Origin: DATJUF01 sp035524095
Lineage (GTDB): Bacteria > Desulfobacterota > Binatia > Binatales > Binataceae
Direction of reading: 5' to 3'
DNA length: 7,668 nucleotides
Assembly: GCA_035524095.1 (NCBI GenBank)
Contig: DATKPK010000150.1
Location: forward strand, 1 to 7,668
The position numbers and the translations under genes were made by a program. Positions 1-5,747 of this stretch are shown here, one piece after another. Numbering within the stretch: position 1 is the first letter of the stretch; each line of letters starts with the position of its first letter. The notes beneath the pieces were generated by a model. It searched no databases. It was not told the DNA's origin and saw only the letters and a list, made by a program, of their open reading frames with translations.

Positions 1-59
1 TCGGCGGCGGGAACGCCCCCACCCCCGTCGCCCGCCTTTGCTTGATCCTTTTCTGCCAT
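1..59 (-). CDS. Possible 5' end of a minus-strand gene, truncated by the window edge
   Basis: Read on the minus strand, an ATG at 59-57 opens a frame with no stop to the window edge, giving about 19 residues that begin MAEKDQAKAGDGGGG. A charged start followed by a Gly-rich, Ala/Pro stretch looks like a natural disordered N-terminus, and the long gap that follows would suit a divergent promoter region. A weak GGCGGGG lies just upstream of the ATG. There is too little sequence to assign a family, and an open frame this short can occur by chance in GC-rich DNA. Confidence 0.27.
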   Translation of the reverse strand, partial: MAEKDQAKAGDGGGGVPAA

Positions 60-531
60 AACCCCGCCCGCAGCCTACCAATGCCACCTGCTTCCGGCAA
101 TTCACGTGACCCCACATGCGTGCCACCCTCTTTGCACAATCAGCGGCTCGATGCGTCTCTTTGCTAGCCGTCTGAAACCTAATTTTGTCGATAGGTCAAA
201 TAAGCCGCGGCTTGCGATGTATCACAAAGGCGCAGCACTTGTATCAAATCTGAAACGTCGTTAGCGTCTGCTTCAGACCTGCATCCCTCCGACTGCCGGC
301 CTTATTCGAGGTAATTCCGCTTAATCCCTGCAGAACCCTCTACCAATTGTCTGAAATCGCTCGCTTTTGTCTCCCCGAATCGGTATCGCTCGCGCGTCTC
401 TCTGGCCGTCATCTTCGCTCATTGCCCCCACCCGCCGATGGCACGGCAATTGGATTAATTTTAATACTGTTTCCGGTTACTCGATCCTGAATCCATTTCG
501 ATATACTCGGCGTTAAGTAAGAGGGGATGGC
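60..531. other. Gene-free upstream region of the response regulator
   Basis: I see no credible protein or RNA gene in this 472-base stretch; the minus-strand frame entering from 726 is a shadow of the receiver gene. Signals of possible regulatory interest are an imperfect palindrome TTGCGATGTATCACAA at 212-227, a partial sigma-54-like element (TGGCAC, 5-base spacer, TTGGA) at 439-454, and a TATACT that could be a -10 box at 502-507. If bases 1-59 are the start of a minus-strand gene, this would be a divergent intergenic region. Confidence 0.5.
502..507 (+). promoter_or_regulatory. Candidate -10 box for the response-regulator gene
   Basis: TATACT matches five of six positions of the sigma-70 -10 consensus and lies 24 bases before the start codon. 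The only -35-like hexamer, TTACTC at 477-482, is poor and is separated by a long 19-base spacer, so this is only a candidate. Confidence 0.28.
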
Positions 532-993
532 ATGGAGAGCATGGATACCGACCGGTTTATTCCCGATATGGGCGTGCGTGTATTCCTGGTTGAAGATAAT
601 CCGGAACACGCCTTTATCGCCGTAACCGTCATCCGCCAGTTGTTGGGCGAGGGCAGCGAAGTTATTGTCGCTGAAACCGCCGACGAAGCCGTAAGCGTTA
701 TTGCTCAATTCACCGAGCATGACCATCCCGATCTGATGCTCGTTGACCTCCGCCTGCCCGATAACGGTGGTTTCTCTGTTCTCAGCGCCATCCGTTCACA
801 CGAGACCTGTATGAAGGTGCCAGCCTTCGTCATAACCAGCTCGCTCTATGATCAGGATATTGCACAGAGCTACGAGTTGGGTGCTTCAGCCGTCTTATGC
901 AAGCCGCTGTCACGTGCGAGCCTCCGCGAAGAACTCGTTCGCATTGGCAAATTGCCGCCCAGCGACCGCGTTAAAATTACGAACACGCATTAA
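532..993 (+). CDS. Stand-alone CheY-like response regulator receiver protein
   Basis: The 153-residue product is a single receiver domain with short extensions. Visible landmarks are the acidic pair E21-D22 (LVEDNP), the phospho-acceptor D72 in the LMLVDLRLPD strand, the switch hydroxyl T102 in FVITSS and the conserved K124 in CKPL. The aromatic switch residue usually found four residues before the Lys (as in GADDYLTKP) is V121 here. No DNA-binding or enzymatic output domain follows, so it should act by protein-protein contact, as CheY, Spo0F or Rcp1-type receivers do, in the cytoplasm, after phosphorylation by a histidine kinase not encoded here. The ATG at 532 is preferred because GAGGGG at 521-526 lies 5 bases upstream; an in-frame ATG at 541 is less well placed. 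The next gene starts about 200 bases downstream, so co-transcription is possible but not shown. Family assignment is secure; partner and pathway are unknown. Confidence 0.93.
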   Translation: MESMDTDRFIPDMGVRVFLVEDNPEHAFIAVTVIRQLLGEGSEVIVAETADEAVSVIAQFTEHDHPDLMLVDLRLPDNGGFSVLSAIRSHETCMKVPAFVITSSLYDQDIAQSYELGASAVLCKPLSRASLREELVRIGKLPPSDRVKITNTH

Positions 994-1190
994 CCCTCGT
1001 CCCACGCGCGTCAATCGTCGGTATCGGGGCACGTCCTGGCGTTCGCAGATCCACCGGAATGCGCTCGCCGAACCCGATCGCTCGCAATAGCCACCATATT
1101 CGCTTATTGCCGACCTTCTATCGCTTTCCTCGCCCGCGCCTGCCGACCCCTTTGCGCTCCTCAGATTCACTCGCTAACAATGAAGTGGTG

Positions 1191-1868
1191 ATGCTCGAGA
1201 GTCTCCACCCTTACACCATTCGCAACTTGTACTCATATTTTCTGAACCAACGCTGTCGCCCGTCTCTCATCGTCGGAGTTTCGAGGCGATGGCTGATCGT
1301 AACGCCCATCGCGCTGTCGCTCATTTTGATCGCAACGTTACCAGCTCCGCTCCGCGCACAGTCCGGGACGATATCCCTGCCGGATGGCTCCGACTCGCCG
1401 CCCGCTACTAACGCGGTTCGGGCGATACCCACCAAGGACGGCGTCGATTTGAAGGCCGACGACGTTCAGGCTGCCATTCGCGTCGCCAACCCTTCGAAAG
1501 TGCGCCCGGGCGGCATAGTCGATGTGACCATCCACTTCACGGTCGCCCCTGGATGGCATATTTACGGTTCTCCGCTGCCGGCCGGGGAGGACATAACCTC
1601 GACCACGATGAGCTTCGACCAAAGCGTCGCCGCGCATCAGTCCATCTCGATGCCACCGCCAACCCCGATGCGCTTCGATGCGCTCAACGAAACACTTCCA
1701 GTTTATCAAGGGAGTTTCGCCGCTTCCGCCCAGCTTCAGCTTCCAACGGGAATTAAGCCGGGCACGCAAGCTCTACCGGGAACACTGAGTTTTCAGGAAT
1801 GCAACAACACCCTGTGTAAGATGCCCCGCCAGGTCTCTTTCAATTTGCCGATTAACGTTACGGACTGA
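1191..1868 (+). CDS. Exported DsbD N-terminal-domain-like (thiol:disulfide interchange) protein
   Basis: With the ATG at 1191 the product has 225 residues. Residues 34-52 form a hydrophobic segment after a basic SRR, with a plausible signal-peptidase site after LRA at 54-56. The mature part resembles the periplasmic N-terminal domain of DsbD, with GWHIYG at 121-126 and the C-terminal motif FQECNNTLCKMP, whose C204 and C209 match the redox pair that passes electrons to periplasmic partners in that family. The cysteine spacing is CX4C against CX5C in E. coli DsbD. The eight-helix membrane domain and the C-terminal thioredoxin domain of full DsbD are absent, so this is either a single-domain periplasmic thiol reductase needing a separate CcdA/DsbD-type donor, or a domain reused for another role. 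The frame is open back to an ATG at 1059, but those extra 44 residues are low-complexity and would put an unusually long tail before the signal sequence. No strong ribosome-binding site marks either start. Family likely; exact start uncertain. Confidence 0.8.
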   Translation: MLESLHPYTIRNLYSYFLNQRCRPSLIVGVSRRWLIVTPIALSLILIATLPAPLRAQSGTISLPDGSDSPPATNAVRAIPTKDGVDLKADDVQAAIRVANPSKVRPGGIVDVTIHFTVAPGWHIYGSPLPAGEDITSTTMSFDQSVAAHQSISMPPPTPMRFDALNETLPVYQGSFAASAQLQLPTGIKPGTQALPGTLSFQECNNTLCKMPRQVSFNLPINVTD

Positions 1869-1895
1869 CTACTCGCTGAGCAAAATCTCCCATCC

Positions 1896-1929
1896 AAAAA
1901 AGGGAGCCTCACTTCCGTGAGGCTCCCTT
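1896..1929 (-). terminator. Intrinsic terminator hairpin between convergent genes
   Basis: A perfect 13-bp stem (1900-1912 with 1917-1929) closes a 4-base TTCC loop. On the minus strand it is followed by a run of six T (plus-strand A at 1896-1901), so it is a canonical terminator for the secreted-protein gene ending at 2013. On the plus strand it also lies 31 bases after the DsbD-like stop codon, but only a TT and then mixed sequence follows, so plus-strand termination would be weaker. Confidence 0.85.
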
Positions 1930-2012
1930 CGCCATACTAATCAAAACGTGTAGGCTGTTTGACTCGGTCTATCTCTACAGCCTGTCGGCCTAGCGGCCGC
2001 AAACATCCCGCT

Positions 2013-2579
2013 TTAGAATCTGCGGGCCCAATGGCAATGCGTACCTTGCCCATTGCACGCCCAGTAAAGATTGGGGTTCCGCAAGTTAATCATGCCCTCG
2101 CCATTAGGCGGCAGCACCTGATGTCCTGGATTGTTGTACGCGTTATTGTATGCGAACGGGCCGCCGCCATACTGGGAGTACTGATTCCCATTCCGCCCGT
2201 ATGCTGGGCCGCCGGGACTCGGATGGTACCGATTCCAGTTTCCACCCCAAACGTTGCCGGGACCGCCGGCCACCGGAAGCTGCTGATTCCAGCTCCACCC
2301 GTTGCCCGGGGCGCCGGGATACGGATGGTAGCGGTTCCAATTCCCGTTCCAGACGTTACCCAGGCCGTTCGCATACCGACCGCGCTGGTTCCAGTTCCAG
2401 GCATTGCCAGGGCCACTGCTATACGGATGGTATCGATTCCACCCACTATCGCGGTTCTGATGCCATTGTTGCCAGTGATTGTGACCGTGAGGCCAGAAGG
2501 CACTTGCCGTTGACGGCATACCAACCGCCAACGCGCCCATCAACAGAAAAGAAGCGGCTGCGGCTTTTAGTAGTTTCAT
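2013..2579 (-). CDS. Small secreted Asn/Gly/Trp/Tyr-rich repeat protein of unknown function
   Basis: The 188-residue product begins with a textbook signal peptide: a basic MKLLK start, a hydrophobic core to about residue 20, and a cleavage site after STASA at residue 27. The mature chain is rich in Asn, Gly, Trp, Tyr, Pro and His. WNRYHP recurs at residues 47-52, 81-86 and 115-120, giving an exact 34-residue period over residues 47-148; PGN(A/V/G)W and LGNVW/PGNVW submotifs recur inside the units. The third unit is the most diverged. The tail after residue 150 is not repetitive and holds the only two cysteines, C175 and C182, which could form a disulfide outside the cytoplasm. I do not recognise a family; surface, matrix or metal/carbohydrate-binding roles are guesses from composition. 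A perfect AGGAGG nine bases upstream fixes the start, and a hairpin at 1896-1929 ends the transcript. The gene appears to be a single transcription unit. Confidence 0.82.
   Translation of the reverse strand: MKLLKAAAASFLLMGALAVGMPSTASAFWPHGHNHWQQWHQNRDSGWNRYHPYSSGPGNAWNWNQRGRYANGLGNVWNGNWNRYHPYPGAPGNGWSWNQQLPVAGGPGNVWGGNWNRYHPSPGGPAYGRNGNQYSQYGGGPFAYNNAYNNPGHQVLPPNGEGMINLRNPNLYWACNGQGTHCHWARRF
2136..2441 (-). repeat. Three in-frame 102-bp coding repeats (34 residues each)
   Basis: Units run 2340-2441, 2238-2339 and 2136-2237 in reading order, with no spacer and no frame shift between them. Each starts with (G/N)WNRYHP minus its first residue. Units one and two are closest; the third keeps the first few residues and then drifts. 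This suggests tandem duplication followed by divergence. Confidence 0.8.
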
Positions 2580-2588
2580 GACATCACT

Positions 2589-2594
2589 CCTCCT
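2589..2594 (-). promoter_or_regulatory. Strong Shine-Dalgarno (AGGAGG) of the secreted repeat protein
   Basis: The minus strand reads AGGAGG nine bases before the ATG at 2579-2577. A perfect anti-16S match at normal spacing decides this start and suggests efficient translation. Confidence 0.85.
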
Positions 2595-2941
2595 CTACTT
2601 GGTTCAACATCCTCGGTGGTGATTTCTCGATTCAGACGCTGTATCAACCGCTTTCTTGGCCTCCGGCGCGCTCCAATCGGATTGCACGCCCTGATCGTCT
2701 CGTGTGCCCTTTGGCCATCTCTCGCAGTTGCATCTATTCCATCATACGCACTCTCGCCCGCCCGGTTACGATCAACGCCGCTCTGATGAAATAGCGGCCC
2801 TGTAAGCCCGATTGCTCATTCAGGCGCAATCGCTACCAATGGGAGGTATCAGTTCTGAAAAGTTTCTCAGCTCAATCTAGGTTGGGAACCCGGAGTCGAT
2901 AAGCTTGATGCTTAAAGACTTTGCGGGAACCGGGAGTATCC
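2595..2941. other. Intergenic region upstream of the secreted-protein gene
   Basis: This 347-base stretch between two minus-strand genes should contain the promoter of the repeat-protein gene, but I find no convincing -35/-10 pair. No credible open reading frame or RNA gene is seen. A 13-base direct repeat with one mismatch (GGGAACCCGGAGT at 2884-2896, GGGAACCGGGAGT at 2925-2937) lies at its far end, near the amidase terminator. Confidence 0.5.
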
Positions 2942-2975
2942 AAAAAGGAAGAGAGCGCCGCATCGGCGCTCTCTT
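2942..2975 (-). terminator. Intrinsic terminator of the amidase gene
   Basis: A perfect 12-bp stem (2949-2960 with 2964-2975) with a 3-base loop lies 35 bases beyond the amidase stop codon in the minus direction. On the minus strand the stem is followed by CC and then five T (plus-strand A at 2942-2946). The stem AAGAGAGCGCCG is GC-rich at its apex, as expected. Confidence 0.82.
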
Positions 2976-3010
2976 AAACTAGTATCAAGTGACGACTGAT
3001 TAGCTGGCAC

Positions 3011-4417
3011 TCAACTGAGATGGATCGGTGGATGTTGCTCATGCCACTGCGTCGCGCGTTCGAACGCCGCTCCTGCCTGAATCAGTGTTGCCTCGCCCAG
3101 TAGCCGGCCCACCAGTTGCAGGCTCGGCGGCGCTCCCACTCCGGCCTTGCCACACGGCAATGATAATGTAGGGTTACGCGACAAATTGTACGGTGCGGTA
3201 AAGTTCAACAAAGGATTTGGACCGAGCAGCGCATTCACGTCGTCGGGTATTACGCCCGCCGGCAATGCACTCTCAGGCAGCGACGCGCAAGCAAGAATGT
3301 CGATCGTCTCGAACAGCGTCTGGAACTGCGTCGCGAAGCCCTCACGCACTATATAGGCTTTGGCATAGTCTTTCCCCGGCACTTTGCTACCGTACTCGAG
3401 AAACGACCGAAAGCCTGGACCATAATCCGCCGCCCGTGCCGGATAATACGCCTCGTGTGCCGCCGCGGTCTCAGCCGTACACAAAGGTATCCACGCCGCC
3501 ATCGGTCCCTCAATGTCAGGAATCGTCACCTTATTTACTTTCGCACCCAGCCGCTCTAGCGTCCGCACCGCTTCAATCACCGCCGCGCCGACTTCATTCG
3601 ATGCTGCCGACAGATATTTTTCATCCAACCCGATCGTTAAACGCCCGACTCCCCGCTGACAAGCAGCCGCGTAATCTTCCACGGGCGCATGCAGCGAAGT
3701 GGCGTCTGCGGGATCATAGCCGGCGATCACGCTCAACATATGCGCGGCGTCGGCCACCGATCGCGTCATCGGCCCCAGATGGTCCAGCGACTCGCCCAAA
3801 GGGAAAACGCCATAGCGGCTGATGCGGCCCCAGGTCGGTTTCAACCCGACGATCCCGTTCGCTGCCGACGGAAGCCGAATCGATCCGCCGGTGTCGCTGC
3901 CAATCGAGCCGAAGCATAGCCCCGCCGCCGTTGCCGCGCCCGACCCGCTTGATGACGCGCCCGGCCATAGGTTAGCGCCCCATGGATTCACAGGGCCAGG
4001 AATCTCTGGATGGTACCAGCCGACGGCGAACTCCGTCATATGAAGTTTGCCGAGCATCACGGCCCCTGCCGCCTCGAGACGCTCAACCAGTGTCGCGCTA
4101 AAATCCGGCCGCCAATCGCACAAAACCTTGCTCGCACAAGTCGTCAAAATACCCTGCGTCTGGCACAGGTCTTTCACTGCGATCGGTACGCCATGCAGCG
4201 GACCTCGGTAGCGTCCCGCGCCGATTTCCGCGTCTGCCTTTGACGCTGCTCTCTGCGCCTCATCATCCAGAACTGTCAGATAGGCGCGCAGTTGCGGATT
4301 CGCCTGTCGAATCCTTGTAAGCTGCGTCTTCGTAAGCTCCTGCGAGCTGATCTCGCGCTTGCGCAGCTTCTCCGCCACTTCATGCAACGATAGGTAACAC
4401 AGCGTCTCGGCATCCAT
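3011..4417 (-). CDS. Amidase-signature-family amidohydrolase
   Basis: The 468-residue product is a full-length amidase-signature (AS) enzyme, close to the usual 450-500 residues. The Ser-cisSer-Lys triad is visible: K82 in HGVPIAVKDL, the cis-Ser S155 in PGASSSGSGA, and the nucleophile S179 in SDTGGSIRLPS, with the 24-residue serine spacing of the family. The signature continues into GLKPTWGRISRYGVFPL and DHLGPMTRSV, and the C-terminal NFTAPYNLSRNPTLSLPCG is typical. These enzymes hydrolyse carboxamides or related amide bonds in the cytoplasm. It resembles GatA in the core, but there is no gatB or gatC beside it, so a stand-alone amidase is more likely than a tRNA amidotransferase subunit; the substrate cannot be read. 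The open frame begins at a GTG at 4426, but that codon overlaps the only Shine-Dalgarno (GGGAG, 4426-4430), so the ATG at 4417, eight bases downstream of it, is chosen. It is transcribed alone, divergently from the crotonase gene. Confidence 0.94.
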   Translation of the reverse strand: MDAETLCYLSLHEVAEKLRKREISSQELTKTQLTRIRQANPQLRAYLTVLDDEAQRAASKADAEIGAGRYRGPLHGVPIAVKDLCQTQGILTTCASKVLCDWRPDFSATLVERLEAAGAVMLGKLHMTEFAVGWYHPEIPGPVNPWGANLWPGASSSGSGAATAAGLCFGSIGSDTGGSIRLPSAANGIVGLKPTWGRISRYGVFPLGESLDHLGPMTRSVADAAHMLSVIAGYDPADATSLHAPVEDYAAACQRGVGRLTIGLDEKYLSAASNEVGAAVIEAVRTLERLGAKVNKVTIPDIEGPMAAWIPLCTAETAAAHEAYYPARAADYGPGFRSFLEYGSKVPGKDYAKAYIVREGFATQFQTLFETIDILACASLPESALPAGVIPDDVNALLGPNPLLNFTAPYNLSRNPTLSLPCGKAGVGAPPSLQLVGRLLGEATLIQAGAAFERATQWHEQHPPIHLS

Positions 4418-4425
4418 GGGCATCA

Positions 4426-4430
4426 CTCCC
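4426..4430 (-). promoter_or_regulatory. Shine-Dalgarno deciding the amidase start
   Basis: The minus strand reads GGGAG followed after eight bases by the ATG at 4417-4415. The upstream candidates GTG (4426) and ATG (4423) overlap or abut this element, so they are unlikely initiators. Confidence 0.6.
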
Positions 4431-4827
4431 GCTTCGGTTTCTAAAGCTCAGCCATAGCACAGGCAGCCCGTTGATCGCACTGCCGCACCGGTTCCGGGCA
4501 GCGGGCGGTTTAGCAAAACCCCGCTACCACGGCCCGACGTTGCAACCTTGCGCTGCAATTTCATGTGTTCCTTTTCCGCAACACGGCTGATGCGCGTCCG
4601 TCACGCGTCAGTCTCCCTGCGACTCGACGATTCGGTTTTCTCACAGCGGGCCATAGCCCTGGGACACTAGGGTTACCGGCTGTGCCGAATTATTACTATT
4701 GATCAGTGCCCGGCGTTTCCTGTACGGCTTGGGGCTTTCCTGCTAAGTCGTAGCCAGGCAACGCGCGGACTAACGAGCGCCACAGCCAGGGCGCGATAGC
4801 AAGTGGCGGCCAGTGGTGCCTGATGCG
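4431..4827. other. Divergent intergenic region between amidase and crotonase genes
   Basis: This 397-base stretch should hold the promoters of both flanking genes. I see no credible open reading frame or structured RNA. An AT-rich patch at about 4689-4703 (AATTATTACTATTGAT) inside otherwise GC-rich DNA is the most promoter-like spot, but no -35 partner is convincing on either strand. Confidence 0.45.
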
Positions 4828-5625
4828 ATGGACTATCAGCATTTACTAACAAGGACAGAAGATGGCATTTGCCGTTTAACGCTGAACCGCCCGGAGCGTT
4901 TGAACGCGCTCAACGTGCGTATCGGCGTCGAATTGCTCGACGCCCTCGGCCATTGCGACCGCGCCGACGATGTCCGAGTGGTTATCCTGACCGGCGCCGG
5001 TCGCGCCTTTTGTGCCGGCGACGATCTCCGCGGAATGAACGATCCGGTCGAACGCGCCCGCCGCTTCACCGATCCGATCAAACAATATGTCCAAGGTGAA
5101 GGACGCTGGCCGCTCGTCGTCGCGCGGATGCGCTCGCTCTCAAAACCTATTCTCGCGATGGTCAATGGCCACGCGCACGGCGCAGGCTTCAATCTCGCCC
5201 TCGGATGCGATCTGCGCGTCATGGCCGACAGCGCCACTCTGTCGATTCCATTCTCGCGGCGCGGCTTGGGTACCGGCACGAATTTACTGCAACAGTTTGT
5301 TGGTATCGGGAAGGCGATGGAATGGGCCTTGCTCGCACCAGTTCTTTCTGCGACGGAAGCCGAGCGCTGGGGCCTCGCGAATCGAGTCGTGCCGCTCGAC
5401 CAACTCGAAGCTTCGACTTTTGAGATTGCGCGCGGACTCGCGGCTGGTCCGACACTAGTTCTGAGCTATAGCAAGTCGGCCGTGGTTAACGGATGGCAGC
5501 AGCCGCCGGAAATGGCCTACCGGTTGCAAGGCCAGGCGCTCAACTTATCTACTCACACGGAAGATTTCGATGAAGGCGTGCGCGCCTTCCGCGAAAAGCG
5601 CCAACCCAAGTTTTGCGGCCGCTAA
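4828..5625 (+). CDS. Crotonase-fold (enoyl-CoA hydratase/isomerase superfamily) protein
   Basis: From the ATG at 4828 the product has 265 residues, a normal single-domain crotonase length. Superfamily landmarks include LTLNRPERLNALN near the N-terminus, the first oxyanion-hole segment GAGRAFCAGDDL, the second oxyanion-hole segment VNGHAHGAGFNLALGCD, and the C-terminal FDEGVRAFREKRQPKF. These proteins bind acyl-CoA thioesters in the cytoplasm and stabilise an enolate. Aligned by eye to rat mitochondrial hydratase, both catalytic glutamates (E144 and E164) are replaced, by N122 and F142, so a classical 2-enoyl-CoA hydratase reaction is unlikely; isomerase, hydrolase, lyase or another crotonase chemistry is possible. 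The frame extends to tandem GTG codons at 4813 and 4816; neither these nor 4828 has a strong ribosome-binding site, and the ATG is preferred because family members usually begin close to this point. A 122-base AT-rich gap separates it from the VOC gene, so shared transcription is uncertain. Confidence 0.92.
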   Translation: MDYQHLLTRTEDGICRLTLNRPERLNALNVRIGVELLDALGHCDRADDVRVVILTGAGRAFCAGDDLRGMNDPVERARRFTDPIKQYVQGEGRWPLVVARMRSLSKPILAMVNGHAHGAGFNLALGCDLRVMADSATLSIPFSRRGLGTGTNLLQQFVGIGKAMEWALLAPVLSATEAERWGLANRVVPLDQLEASTFEIARGLAAGPTLVLSYSKSAVVNGWQQPPEMAYRLQGQALNLSTHTEDFDEGVRAFREKRQPKFCGR

Positions 5626-5747
5626 AACTACTCGGCTAGCTAATTGAACAAACTGACTAAGGAATGACTACTCACTTTGCCAAATAGCTATTGATTTTAA
5701 TTCAAATTTGAAAAGTCCAAATTGACTTACTTGAGAGGCCAGAACTT
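5626..5747 (+). promoter_or_regulatory. AT-rich gap with 12-bp palindrome upstream of the VOC gene
   Basis: This 122-base gap is clearly richer in A and T than the coding sequence on both sides. It contains the perfect palindrome TTCAAATTTGAA at 5701-5712, a TTGCCA at 5677-5682 that could be a -35 box, and a Shine-Dalgarno GAGAGG at 5733-5738, nine bases before the VOC start. It probably contains a promoter for the VOC gene, and the palindrome could be an operator. No hairpin followed by a T run ends the crotonase gene here. Confidence 0.45.

Noticed and set aside
1059..1190. 44-residue N-terminal extension of the DsbD-like protein
   Set aside because: The extra residues are Arg/Pro/Ser-rich without motif and would place the signal sequence near residue 80. 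The ATG at 1191 is more reasonable, although neither start has a clear ribosome-binding site.
1959..2581. Long plus-strand frames and a second minus-strand frame across the secreted repeat protein
   Set aside because: The tandem repeats and GC-rich codons leave several frames open at once. Only the 2013-2579 minus frame has a signal peptide, a perfect AGGAGG and a period visible at protein level.
3147..4243. Plus-strand frames opposite the amidase gene
   Set aside because: They are antisense shadows of a full-length enzyme with an intact catalytic triad; they encode Arg/Pro/Ser-rich low-complexity products without start signals.
3011..4417. Calling the amidase GatA
   Set aside because: The amidase-signature core is shared by GatA and many other amidases. 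No gatB or gatC is adjacent, so a tRNA amidotransferase role is not supported.
4836..5455. Alternative frames on both strands inside the crotonase gene
   Set aside because: They are short shadows with Arg/Ser-rich products; the 4828-5625 frame carries all crotonase landmarks.
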